Origin: Bacteroidia bacterium
GTDB lineage: Bacteria; Bacteroidota; Bacteroidia; J057; JANWXU01
Assembly (NCBI GenBank): GCA_025057395.1
Contig: JANWXU010000027.1
Span: 1 to 38,176, forward strand
Length of the DNA stretch: 38,176 nucleotides
Reading direction: 5' to 3'
The notes under the pieces were generated by a model. That model was given only the letters and a program-made list of their open reading frames with translations, did no database searches and was not told the origin of the DNA. Position 1 is the stretch's first letter. Each line of letters begins with the position of its first letter. The position numbers were made by a program, and so were the translations under genes. Shown here piece after piece: positions 1 through 8,251 of the stretch.

Positions 1-1343
1 TAAGAGAAATTGATGTAATTAGTTTTGCTAAGCGAAAAGTTACAAAGTTTTTAAAAGTCTTAAACTTCTTTTCATCGTCGAATAACCTAATAAGTACTGA
101 AAGTCTTTGTTTTCAATTGAAAGATAACTTTATTGACTATATTTTCACAGACCCGCCTTTTGGGAGCAATATTATGTATTCAGAGCTGAATTTTATTTGG
201 GAAAGTTGGCTTAAAGTAAAAACTAATAATAAGCCCGAGGCTATTATAAATAAAACCCAAAATAAAGGCTTAGAAGAGTATTTTGAATTAATGAAGGCTG
301 CTTTTAAGGAATATTACCGTGTACTTAAGCCTGGGAAATGGATGACGGTAGAATTTAGTAACACAAGCGCAGCAATTTGGAATAGCATTCAAAGTGCAAT
401 TCAGCGAGCAGGTTTTGTAATAGCAAGCGTGGCTACGTTGGATAAGCAGCAGGGTAGCTTTAAGGCAGTAACTACTCCTACTGCCGTAAAACAAGATTTG
501 ATTTTAAGTTGTTACAAGCCTGTAGAAGAAGTAGAAAGAGCAATTTTAGAAAAAACTGGCGCTGACCAAATTCAAATTTTTATAGAAGACTTGCTCAAGC
601 ATTTGCCTATTGTGCGGATAGAAAAGGGCGAGGTAGTAGCGGTGGCAGAAAGGCAACCTAAAATTTTATACGATAAGTTGTTGATATATTGTATTAGTCA
701 TCAGCGGTATGTTCCTATGGATGCTCGGGAATTTCAGGAATTTTTGAGTTTTCATTTTTATGAGCGGCATGGGTCGTATTATACGGCGGAGCAGGCAAAG
801 GAATACGATGCCATTTTAGCGCAGAGGAATCAAAGTGAGCCTAAGCAAGTAACGCTATTCATTACAAATGAGCAGGAGGCTGTTGCTTGGTTGCAAGCGG
901 AGCTTAAGCAGAAGCCGCAGCGGGTGCAAGATTTATTGCCGCGTTATATGTCGGCATTAGCAACAGATAAGCGGGAGATAATAAGGGAACTACCGGAGAT
1001 ATTGGAAGATAATTTTATTGAGGATTCGGATAATAGGTGGCGTTTGCCACGTGAGGAGGAGAAGGAGGAGTATTTAAGGCGGCGGCGTTCAAAGTTGGGT
1101 AAGGAATTTGAGCGTTTGGAGCGGGCTATTGAGAGTGGGGAGCGGCTTAAGCAGGTGCGCAGAGATGTGGTACTCTTTGGTATGGAGCGATACTATGAAA
1201 CTGAGCAGTGGAATAAAATTTTGAAAATATCTAAAGGCCTGCCCAAAGGTTACGTAGAAGAAGATGAACAGCTATTTATGTATTACGAAATTGCCAAGCA
1301 AAACCTAGAAATGGAAGCATTAGCACAGCAGAAGCAAGTTTAG
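1..1343 (+). CDS. DNA methyltransferase (adenine type), 5' end cut off by the window
   Basis: The reading frame is open from base 3 at the window edge, so the true start lies to the left. The TTG at 117 is in frame but is not a convincing start. The motif T-DPPF-GSN at 150-161 is the catalytic motif IV of amino-methyltransferases of the N6-adenine/N4-cytosine type. It is followed by a helix and a strand with YRVLKPGKWMTVEF, the usual next step of the methylase fold. The SAM-binding FxGxG motif is not seen and would have to lie upstream, which suggests an order like that of large COG1743/DUF1156-type methylases; that assignment is a guess. The last 270 or so residues are highly charged, rich in Glu, Arg and Gln, and unrecognised; they may form a target-recognition or partner-binding region. 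It could be a restriction-modification or anti-phage methylase, but no partner is visible here. Confidence 0.75.
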   Translation, partial: REIDVISFAKRKVTKFLKVLNFFSSSNNLISTESLCFQLKDNFIDYIFTDPPFGSNIMYSELNFIWESWLKVKTNNKPEAIINKTQNKGLEEYFELMKAAFKEYYRVLKPGKWMTVEFSNTSAAIWNSIQSAIQRAGFVIASVATLDKQQGSFKAVTTPTAVKQDLILSCYKPVEEVERAILEKTGADQIQIFIEDLLKHLPIVRIEKGEVVAVAERQPKILYDKLLIYCISHQRYVPMDAREFQEFLSFHFYERHGSYYTAEQAKEYDAILAQRNQSEPKQVTLFITNEQEAVAWLQAELKQKPQRVQDLLPRYMSALATDKREIIRELPEILEDNFIEDSDNRWRLPREEEKEEYLRRRRSKLGKEFERLERAIESGERLKQVRRDVVLFGMERYYETEQWNKILKISKGLPKGYVEEDEQLFMYYEIAKQNLEMEALAQQKQV

Positions 1344-1379
1344 GAAGTATGAAAGTAGCATCATAATAAAAATTGTCGG

Positions 1380-1503
1380 GCAGCTGTTTCTAAATTAAAA
1401 TCTAATAAGGCAGGTAAAAAATTATTCACAAAATTGGCGCTACTTTGATAATTTGCACAAGCAAAAGCTTGCAACTTTTTTATACTGCTAATGAAACAGC
1501 TGC
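1380..1503. repeat. 11-bp perfect inverted repeat around the start of the SpoU gene
   Basis: The arms are GCAGCTGTTTC at 1380-1390 and GAAACAGCTGC at 1493-1503, 102 bases apart. The right arm covers the first codons of the SpoU-family gene. An AATTG just outside the left arm pairs with CAATT outside the right arm if a four-base bulge is allowed. In RNA the arms could pair and hide the start codon, but nothing else supports this role. Confidence 0.45.
1458..1480 (+). terminator. Weak hairpin with T-run after the methyltransferase gene
   Basis: A CAAGC-AAAA-GCTTG hairpin at 1458-1471 has a 5-bp stem and is followed by a run of T. It lies in the 147-base gap after the methyltransferase stop and 20 bases before the next start codon. 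It is short, so it is only a possible terminator or attenuator. Confidence 0.3.
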
Positions 1504-2009
1504 AATTAGAAGAGCTTGGGCGTTTAAGCGTAGAAGAATACAAAAAACAGCCCAAGAAAGAAATTGTGGTGATTTTGGAAAATGTACGAAGCGGACATAA
1601 CGTAGGAACAGTTTTTCGTACGGCTGACGCTTTTTTAATTGAAAAGATAATTTTAACAGGATTTACGCCTATTCCGCCGCATGTTGAAATTCAAAAGACT
1701 GCTTTGGGAGCCACAGAGGCAGTAGCCTGGGAATATCATGCCGATATTCTAGCTTATATTGAGTCTATTAAACAGCAGGGGTATATAATTATAGCCGTAG
1801 AACAAACAGATAGAAGTATTTTACTGCCTACTATTAAGACCCCTCCTAAGAAATGGGCACTTATATTTGGGCACGAAGTAACAGGTATAAGCCAAGCTAC
1901 TTTAGAGGTTTGTGATTTTGCAATAGAAATTCCACAATACGGAACTAAGCATAGCCTAAATATTAGCGTAGCCGCAGGAATTGTTTTATATACACTTACT
2001 CACTTGTAG
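1491..2009 (+). CDS. SpoU/TrmH-family RNA 2'-O-methyltransferase
   Basis: This 172-residue protein carries the three SPOUT signature motifs. Motif 1 is HNVGTVFRTAD (Asn37, Arg43), motif 2 is IFGHEVTGIS (Gly127, Glu129, Gly132), and motif 3 is IPQYGTKHSLNISVAAGIV (Ser155, Asn157). The fold is the trefoil-knot SAM-binding domain, and the family methylates a ribose 2'-OH in tRNA or rRNA. There is no N-terminal substrate-binding domain of the L30e type, only about 20 residues before the catalytic domain. It therefore resembles the short TrmH/TrmL-like members rather than RlmB, and the exact target nucleotide cannot be told. It starts at an ATG with no Shine-Dalgarno, as is normal in Bacteroidota, and it converges on nuoD with 60 bases between the stops. 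Confidence 0.9.
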   Translation: MKQLQLEELGRLSVEEYKKQPKKEIVVILENVRSGHNVGTVFRTADAFLIEKIILTGFTPIPPHVEIQKTALGATEAVAWEYHADILAYIESIKQQGYIIIAVEQTDRSILLPTIKTPPKKWALIFGHEVTGISQATLEVCDFAIEIPQYGTKHSLNISVAAGIVLYTLTHL

Positions 2010-2069
2010 TATTTAGTATTATACTGGTAATTTTTTGTTGAGCTAGGATTGTAGCTAGGTAGTAAAAGT

Positions 2070-3281
2070 TTATCGGTCTACTTCGCAAAGGACGATATCT
2101 ATAGAGCCTAGGATAGCTACCAGGTCGGCTATTAAAACGTTTTGGCAGAGGGCAGGAAGTACACTTAGATTACAAAAGCTAGGACCTCGAGCCTTGCAGC
2201 GAAAGGGGATACTTTTTTGGCGTTCTGCAATGAAATAAAAGCCTAATTCGCCTCTAGGGTTTTCGGCACTACTATAAAGTTCCTCTACTTCTGGGCGAAT
2301 TCGACTAGGGCATAGCGCTCGCGGGTCAAAATCTGGGGAGCGCTTGTGTTTATGCAGTAATACCTCCACACATTGCTCAATGATTTTGACTGACTGCTTA
2401 ATTTCTTCTACTCGTACTTTATATCTATCCCAACAATCTCCTACGGCGCCCATTTCCCCTTTACCTATAGGAATTTCAAAATCTAATTCTGGATATACCG
2501 AATAGCCCTGTACTTTTCTCAAATCATATTTTAAGCCGCTTCCCCTTAAAACCGGACCTGTTACACCGTAATTGATAGCAGTAGTTAAGGGCAATACGCC
2601 GATATTAGCCGTGCGAGCAATAAAGATGGGATTTTCAGAGAGCAGAATTTCTAGTTCTCGAATTTTGGGCTTGAAATATTGAGCGAATTCTGCCACGCGC
2701 TCTTCGTATTGAGGCGGAAGCTCAAAGAATAGCCCTCCTACCCAGATGTAATTATATAAAAGTCGTGCTCCACTTACCCATTCGAGCAGGTTTAAGATGT
2801 GCTCTCGATCTCTTAAGCACCAGAGGAAAGCCGTAACTGCCCCAATATCAATACCGAAGGTTCCGATGGCTAATAAATGGGAAGCGATTCGGTTAAGCTC
2901 AGCTACTAGTACTCTTATGTATTCTATTCTTTTAGGAATTTTATCAGTTAAGCCTAGGAGTCGCTCCACGCCCATTACGTAGGCGTGCTCCGAGTTCATG
3001 GCGGAAAGATAATCGATACGGTCTACAAAAGGGATGATTTGTTGATAGTCTAGCTTTTCGGCATGTTTTTCAAAACAGCGGTGCATATAGCCTATGTGCG
3101 GAACCACTTCTTTTACCACCTCGCCATCTGTAATGAGCTCTAAGCGCAAGACTCCGTGCGTGGAAGGATGCTGCGGACCCATATTAATAACCATTTCTTC
3201 GGTAACGAGTCCTTGCGAGGTTTCTGTTTGTTTTTTTCGGGTAATATCAGTTTTGAAGAAGGTATAAAAGAAGTTTTTCAT
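2070..3281 (-). CDS. nuoD: NADH-quinone oxidoreductase subunit D (49 kDa subunit of complex I)
   Basis: NuoD forms, with NuoB, the quinone-reducing site in the peripheral arm of respiratory complex I. The 403-residue protein is full length for the family. It opens the conserved core with MGPQHPSTHGVLRL (residues 34-47) and continues with HIGYMHRCFEKHAEKLDY, the region near the quinone pocket. It ends in ADLVAILGSIDIVLCEVDR, the family's conserved C-terminus. The start ATG gives about 30 residues before the core. It is the last gene of a minus-strand run behind an OmpA-type gene, 46 bp away. No other nuo gene is in the window, so nuoD stands apart from its usual nuoC and nuoE/F neighbours. It could be co-transcribed with the OmpA gene or have its own promoter inside that gene. 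Confidence 0.95.
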   Translation of the reverse strand: MKNFFYTFFKTDITRKKQTETSQGLVTEEMVINMGPQHPSTHGVLRLELITDGEVVKEVVPHIGYMHRCFEKHAEKLDYQQIIPFVDRIDYLSAMNSEHAYVMGVERLLGLTDKIPKRIEYIRVLVAELNRIASHLLAIGTFGIDIGAVTAFLWCLRDREHILNLLEWVSGARLLYNYIWVGGLFFELPPQYEERVAEFAQYFKPKIRELEILLSENPIFIARTANIGVLPLTTAINYGVTGPVLRGSGLKYDLRKVQGYSVYPELDFEIPIGKGEMGAVGDCWDRYKVRVEEIKQSVKIIEQCVEVLLHKHKRSPDFDPRALCPSRIRPEVEELYSSAENPRGELGFYFIAERQKSIPFRCKARGPSFCNLSVLPALCQNVLIADLVAILGSIDIVLCEVDR

Positions 3282-3327
3282 TTGCGGTAATGATAGTTAT
3301 TAATTAATTAACTCCTAGATAAGGAAT

Positions 3328-5529
3328 TTAGTTACTTTTTTCTGGTAAAAATAGGCGGAATTCGGTCCTTCTATTTTGTTGATGCTCTTCTTCATTTCTA
3401 GCGGGGTTAAACTTTAGGCGTGTTTCGCCGTAACCTTGGTATTTCAGTCTTTGGGGAGCAATGCCCTTACTGACGAGATAATTAACTACTGATTGCGCTC
3501 TTCTTTGAGAAAGAGCAAAATTATAGGCTTCTGTTCCGCGAGCATCCGTGTGGGAAGAGATTTCTAAGTGAAGCTTAGGGAATCGATTCAATATTTCTAT
3601 AATTTCATTAAGGGCTATTATAGATTGCGGTAAAAGATCTGCTTTATCAAAAGCATAAAGGATATTTTTAATTTCAAACGTTTGGTCTAGGGAGTATCCC
3701 AAAAGTTTTAAAGAGTCTTCTAAAGTGAGGGTTTTTATTTTTTGCTCTTCGAAGTATTTTTTTTGTTCAGTTTCTTGGGCTAGCTTTTGTTGTAGGGCTT
3801 TGGCTTCGGCTTCTTTTTTAGCTTTTTCTTCGGCAATTTTTTGTAATTCTTGAAGGCGGCGTTCTTCAGCAATTTTTTTTTCTTGAAGAGCGCAAGTGTT
3901 GCGAATCATCCAAATATCTTCGCTGCCCTTGCCTTTTTCTTTTCCAATGTTGCCATAATTGAAGCGACGATTACTAGAAAGCATAGCTACTGTATCGTGT
4001 ACTAGCCATAGAATATGAATATCATCCCAGGAGGTATTGAAAGGAAAGCCTAGATTTTGTGGTTTTGCAATAGGTTCTGTTTCTTCTAGTTCTACGCGAA
4101 AAAGATCATAGCCGCCTAAGCCTTTATGTCCATTACTTGCAAAAAATAGTAGGTTAGGGTGGCTACTTGCATTAGGGTAGAGTTCATTTTGGGGAGTGTT
4201 CACGTTTTTTCCTAAGTTTCGAGGTTTAGACCAGACGTTGCCCAAACGTTCGCATACCCAAATATCTGTGCCCCCTATACTTCCTTCTCGGTTAGAGACG
4301 AAAAACAAATATTTTCCATTTTTTGAAAAAGAAGGTTGGCTATCAAAGGCGGGTTTGCGATATTTTCTCTTTCGAATTCCTTTTTCATAATACCAGCCCG
4401 CTAGTTCTTTGATAGGGGTAGGAGCACTCCATTGCTTATTTTCATAATCATAAGTAGACTTGTAAATTTTACAGCCTTCTTTCTTGCGTAATAGTCCTTC
4501 TCCACAGATGGTGTAGTATAAGTCTCCATTTAGGGGGTCAATAACAGGGTTTCCGTCGTTTGCAATAGTGTTAGTGAGGGTAAAATAGGCACTATCTTCT
4601 TCTTTAAGGTTATTTTCGTATTTATTAAGAAGCAAGGCAGCATAGCAATCGCTATATTTTTGTCCTAAAAATGGATAATTAGGAAAGTTATTATTTTTTT
4701 CAGAAACTCTATGGGAGGTGTACATAATGTATCGTTGCTTACCTTTTTGCCACAGAGCAGTATGGTAATCTGCTTGAGGAGTGCTAAGAATAGTATTAGT
4801 AATTTCCCAGCAAGGAGGTATATTTTTAAGTTGCAAGCTATCTTGACCTAGCAGTTCTTGTTCAGCTTGTTGGCAATAGTTAGGCTTAGGTAGAGTACTA
4901 TCGTTTTGGCACTGCTTTAGGTACACTTTGAAAAGAGAATCTGCTTTTGCATACTGCCCTACGGTTTTAAGGGCGTTTGCCCAATGGAAATATAGGTGAT
5001 TGTTACTTCCTCCCGGGCTAAGTACTTCAATTTTAGGGTATAGGGCTAGGGCGGAATCCGGCAGGCCCATATAAGTAAAACAACGGGCTAGAGAAAAATA
5101 ATTTTCTACTTTAAAGGGTTTTATTTGGATAGCTTTTTGCCATAGTTTTGCTGCAGTATCTAAAGCTCGTTGCTCATAAAATTGGTTGGCTTGTTTTTCT
5201 AATTCAAATACTTTTTGGTTGAGGTAGATTTTGTAATTTTTAAGTTTAGAGGCTAGCCCTGTTTTTTCTGCCCATTCTTGGGCTAAATCATTTTCAGTAG
5301 AAAGGGCTTTCTGATAAGTAAAAATAGCATTAAGAGTATCTTTTTGCGTTAGTAAAGAGTCTGCACGGAGAATAAGAAGTTGTACTTTTCTGTAATTTTC
5401 CAAATTTTGGGCATAAGTTCTACCTATAGGTAAAATAGAGCCTAGCCAAGAAAGGCATACCAAAATGCAAAAAGAGTTGAAGAAAAATTTTAAGGCTTGA
5501 TAGTATAAAAAGAATGATGTGTAATACAT
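3328..5529 (-). CDS. OmpA-family envelope protein with TPR and PD40 repeats (PorE-like)
   Basis: The 733-residue protein has a signal sequence (residues 1-40, ending near RTYAQ). TPR-like helices follow at about 50-210 (motifs such as AIFTYQKAL and DSALALYPKIEV). Next comes a PD40/WD40-like propeller at about 260-550, with repeats such as QPSFSKNGKYLFFVSN plus GGTDIW and FFASNGHKGLGGYDLF. A charged Lys/Glu/Ala coiled coil spans about 560-610. The C-terminal OmpA peptidoglycan-binding domain is at about 625-733, with SSHTDARGTEAYNFALSQRR holding the conserved Asp662 and Arg676. The order TPR, propeller, OmpA resembles PorE (PG1058) of the T9SS, which ties the secretion machinery to the cell wall. 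Here a coiled coil stands where PorE has a carboxypeptidase-regulatory-like domain, so other OmpA paralogues remain possible. It probably sits in the periplasm, attached to the outer membrane. Confidence 0.88.
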   Translation of the reverse strand: MYYTSFFLYYQALKFFFNSFCILVCLSWLGSILPIGRTYAQNLENYRKVQLLILRADSLLTQKDTLNAIFTYQKALSTENDLAQEWAEKTGLASKLKNYKIYLNQKVFELEKQANQFYEQRALDTAAKLWQKAIQIKPFKVENYFSLARCFTYMGLPDSALALYPKIEVLSPGGSNNHLYFHWANALKTVGQYAKADSLFKVYLKQCQNDSTLPKPNYCQQAEQELLGQDSLQLKNIPPCWEITNTILSTPQADYHTALWQKGKQRYIMYTSHRVSEKNNNFPNYPFLGQKYSDCYAALLLNKYENNLKEEDSAYFTLTNTIANDGNPVIDPLNGDLYYTICGEGLLRKKEGCKIYKSTYDYENKQWSAPTPIKELAGWYYEKGIRKRKYRKPAFDSQPSFSKNGKYLFFVSNREGSIGGTDIWVCERLGNVWSKPRNLGKNVNTPQNELYPNASSHPNLLFFASNGHKGLGGYDLFRVELEETEPIAKPQNLGFPFNTSWDDIHILWLVHDTVAMLSSNRRFNYGNIGKEKGKGSEDIWMIRNTCALQEKKIAEERRLQELQKIAEEKAKKEAEAKALQQKLAQETEQKKYFEEQKIKTLTLEDSLKLLGYSLDQTFEIKNILYAFDKADLLPQSIIALNEIIEILNRFPKLHLEISSHTDARGTEAYNFALSQRRAQSVVNYLVSKGIAPQRLKYQGYGETRLKFNPARNEEEHQQNRRTEFRLFLPEKSN

Positions 5530-5565
5530 TTTTGTTTTTAATGAAATTAATTAGCCGTGCAGGTA

Positions 5566-6360
5566 TTATAATGTTCTAGCTATGCCAAAGGTAATTCTAA
5601 AAAAGAATCCATTCATTAAATGGGTAGGAAGGTCAGTAGTTTTTCCACTTGCTTTGGAATCTTTCCAGGAAGTAGCCAAAGGAGAAAAGGTGCCTCCTAA
5701 TTCTACTCCTATCAAAGCTCCTTTTTTACGGTCGGTAAAAAACTGGGTACCTATGCCTGTTTCTATTTGTAAACAGGTGCTATTAAGATAGAGGGGTCTG
5801 GCAGGTAGAGCGGGCACTTTTTCAATTTGTCCTATACGTTCAATTTCGGAAGTATAGTTCCATATTCGCAATTGTTGCCTACCTAGATTGAGTGCGGCAA
5901 AGGGGTACACTTGCCAATAAGGTTTTCTTCCTTGCCAGTATTGTTCAGTTAAAAGCACGGAGTGTTTAAATAGACTGTATCCTATCAAAATATGGCTTCC
6001 TAAAAAGTTCATTCGGGCTTCTGCTATAGCAGTTTGAGCATTTGAGCCTGTAATCACGCTTTGGCTAGCTCCTATAATTCCTAATTCTGCTAGCCAAGGC
6101 GAGCTAGAGTGTAAAAAGATACGAAACCCATATAGGCTGGTACATAAGGGTGGCTTATTGGTTACACTAAATAAAGAGTTATTTTCTAGGCTATTGGCTA
6201 GTTTACTTAGAGAAATAAATGCCATTCCACTTTCGATTGCTGCTCCTACACTTAAAGGGGGCTTAAAGATAGAATTTTTATATTCTTTTAGGGGATTGGC
6301 GTAAATATTTAGGTTAAGTAAAAGTAGTAATTTTAATATCCTAAGTAGCTTTTGTAGCAT
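5566..6360 (-). CDS. Putative outer-membrane beta-barrel protein
   Basis: I do not recognise this 264-residue protein as a named family. It begins with a hydrophobic leader (MLQKLLRILKLLLLLNLNIYA) typical of an exported protein. The rest alternates short amphipathic strands rich in Gly, Ser and aromatic residues. It ends with GALIGVELGGTFSP and FFFRITFGIARTL, whose pattern and terminal strand fit an outer-membrane barrel. It lies 36 bp upstream of the OmpA/TPR/PD40 gene on the same strand. In Bacteroidota, barrel and OmpA genes are often paired (for example SprF/PorP-like proteins), but the typical PorP/SprF opening is absent. A lipid-free periplasmic beta protein is the alternative. Confidence 0.55.
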   Translation of the reverse strand: MLQKLLRILKLLLLLNLNIYANPLKEYKNSIFKPPLSVGAAIESGMAFISLSKLANSLENNSLFSVTNKPPLCTSLYGFRIFLHSSSPWLAELGIIGASQSVITGSNAQTAIAEARMNFLGSHILIGYSLFKHSVLLTEQYWQGRKPYWQVYPFAALNLGRQQLRIWNYTSEIERIGQIEKVPALPARPLYLNSTCLQIETGIGTQFFTDRKKGALIGVELGGTFSPLATSWKDSKASGKTTDLPTHLMNGFFFRITFGIARTL

Positions 6361-6386
6361 AAAGCTTTCTTTAAGAACTTTACAGA

Positions 6387-8069
6387 ATGTGGATTTATTG
6401 CAAAATAATAATATTACTTCATTTTTCGTTCTTGCTTGGTTTTATAAAGCAATTATTTCTTCTTGCATTTATAGTAATATCAATATTACCAGTATCATTT
6501 ACTTTGTTATTTGCTCAGGGTCTTTCTTTTAGTATACTTCAACAAAAAAGCTTAGGAGGAGAATCGAGCGACATATGTACAAGCTTGTTATCCTTGCCTT
6601 CAGGTAGTTTTCTTTTAGGAGGTTATAGCTGGTCAAACGGGAAAAAAGGAGATAAAGTAGATACGCTGCGTAGTTTCCTTTTGCCTGATATTTGGCTACT
6701 AGAACTAGATGTCCAAAAAAACATTATATGGCAAAAAACTTATGGAGGCACAGGAGCTGATATACTTAAAAAAATAGTACGCCTGCAAGATGGTAACATT
6801 TTGTTAGGGGCTTCTTCGAATTCTATAAAGAGTTTTGAAAAAAGTGAGAATACTCGAGGGCTATATGATTACTGGTTACTTAAAATTACGCCTAGCGGCA
6901 GTGTAATTTGGGATAAGACCTTAGGAGGCAGTCGGAATGATTTTTTGGTAGCGGTGCTAGAGCTTGATAACGGGGAAATCTTAGTAGGGGGGAATAGTTT
7001 TTCTACAAAGAGTGGTGATAAAAATTCTGAAAATTGGGGGGAAGCCGATATTTGGCTTTGCAAGCTTAGGGCCAGCGGAGAATTAATTTGGCAACGTAGT
7101 TTAGGAGGAAATAATATAGAACAGCTAGCAGCTTTACAGAAGAAAAAGAATGGAAATTTCTTAATATTAGGTACTACTTATTCAGATAGTTCAGGCAGTA
7201 TTGTAGATACTTCTAGAGGGGGAGCCGATTTATGGATAGCTGAGGTTTCGCAGGCGGGAAATATAGTACGTCAAAAAAGAATAGGAGGAAACAAAAACGA
7301 TATAGCAGCTGCTCTTTGGATAAACGAAAAAGAAGAAATATTTTTATTGGCGGCTTCTCATTCAGATAGCAGCTTTCAAAAAACAGAGCCCTGCCGTGGA
7401 GATTTTGATTACTGGTTTCTCGTTTTAGATAGCCGTCTCGAAATAGTTGGCCAAAAAACTTTAGGGGGGATTCAACCGGATTTTCCAGTAGCCTTTTGCA
7501 ATGTAGCACCAGAAGATACCTTGCTAAGTATAGTAGGTTATTCTTATTCAAACATAGGCTATGAAAAACAACAGCCCGCAAGAGGACAAGAAGATATTTG
7601 GTTGCTTACTCTAGATAAAAAGGGCAGGGTTTTGGAGGAGCAAACAGTAGGAGGAAACGCTAGCGATAGGCCTGCGGGTTGTTATTACATGCCTAAACAG
7701 AATTTGTATGTAGCTGCATATTCTAATTCTACTCAAGGGTTTGAAAAGGAGGATAGTAGTAAAGGTCTAGAAGATTACTGGTTTTTAGCTATTCAAAGTG
7801 CTACTTTAGGGAAAACAGAAAATCCTTTTGGTGCTGAAGAGTTTATTAAGGTGTATCCTAATCCTACTCATTCAAATTTATGTATACAAGCAGTACCACT
7901 TGAGAATGCTTACCTTACTATCTGGGATGTTTGGGGTAATAAGCTTTGGCAGCAGTCCCTTTCTAGTGAAGAAAGTATAGAATTAAATTTATCCCTACCG
8001 CCAGGTTTATACTTGCTGCATTTTCACAGCCCAAAAGGAAAGTTAGTAAAGAAAATTATTGTCTACTAA
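6387..8069 (+). CDS. Secreted seven-repeat beta-propeller-like protein with T9SS sorting domain
   Basis: The N-terminus is very hydrophobic (residues 1-43, ending LLFAQ), a long signal sequence with no later Met to choose. Seven repeats follow. Each has a Gly-Gly followed by [ND] (GG at 57, 120, 180, 240, 300, 360 and 422) and a D-[IYL]-W strand (DIW 101, DYW 161, DIW 221, DLW 281, DYW 341, DIW 403, DYW 463). The period is 60 residues, which fits one blade each of a seven-bladed propeller. Residues 485-560 form a type A T9SS sorting domain, with KVYPNPTHSNL, then GLYLLHFHSPKG and a basic end (KLVKKIIVY). The protein is therefore probably exported by T9SS and anchored at, or released from, the cell surface. 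Its ligand is unknown. It is divergent from the barrel gene with only 26 bp between the starts. Confidence 0.85.
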   Translation: MWIYCKIIILLHFSFLLGFIKQLFLLAFIVISILPVSFTLLFAQGLSFSILQQKSLGGESSDICTSLLSLPSGSFLLGGYSWSNGKKGDKVDTLRSFLLPDIWLLELDVQKNIIWQKTYGGTGADILKKIVRLQDGNILLGASSNSIKSFEKSENTRGLYDYWLLKITPSGSVIWDKTLGGSRNDFLVAVLELDNGEILVGGNSFSTKSGDKNSENWGEADIWLCKLRASGELIWQRSLGGNNIEQLAALQKKKNGNFLILGTTYSDSSGSIVDTSRGGADLWIAEVSQAGNIVRQKRIGGNKNDIAAALWINEKEEIFLLAASHSDSSFQKTEPCRGDFDYWFLVLDSRLEIVGQKTLGGIQPDFPVAFCNVAPEDTLLSIVGYSYSNIGYEKQQPARGQEDIWLLTLDKKGRVLEEQTVGGNASDRPAGCYYMPKQNLYVAAYSNSTQGFEKEDSSKGLEDYWFLAIQSATLGKTENPFGAEEFIKVYPNPTHSNLCIQAVPLENAYLTIWDVWGNKLWQQSLSSEESIELNLSLPPGLYLLHFHSPKGKLVKKIIVY

Positions 8070-8171
8070 CTGCGGTTCTATACTTTGGGGTTGTGCAGTA
8101 AAATTTTGCAATTTCGAACAAACTATCTTGTGAATTTGTTGAAAGCAAAAACCGGCTGTGACATTAGCAGC

Positions 8172-8191
8172 ATTAAAGTAAATTAAAGTAA
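8172..8191. repeat. 10-bp tandem repeat upstream of gcvP
   Basis: ATTAAAGTAA occurs twice in direct contact (8172-8181, 8182-8191), and a related TTTAAAGTA lies at 8232-8240, before the gcvP start at 8252. The 182-base gap holds no other structure I can support. It may be a binding site or a chance AT-rich repeat. Confidence 0.4.
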
Positions 8192-8251
8192 TTTGCTAAA
8201 TTTATTGTGAAATATCTGAGTATTTTGAATATTTAAAGTAGCCCAAGATAT

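Noticed and set aside
117-119. TTG as the start of the left-edge methyltransferase gene
   Set aside because: The frame is open from base 3 without a stop, and the catalytic motif comes only about 11 codons after this TTG, too close for a whole enzyme; the gene is cut by the window.
5566-6360. PorP/SprF assignment for the barrel protein
   Set aside because: The typical PorP/SprF opening motif (Q-D-P-x-F-S-Q-F/Y) is not present, so only a general barrel call is justified.
7213-7581. 122-residue open frame antisense to the propeller gene
   Set aside because: The sense frame has a clear seven-fold repeat and T9SS tail; the antisense product is low-quality, with a run of Leu and Phe, and has no family features.
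8070-8251. Glycine riboswitch before gcvP
   Set aside because: I looked for paired aptamers with conserved G-rich loops and found none; only an AT-rich 10-bp tandem repeat is present.
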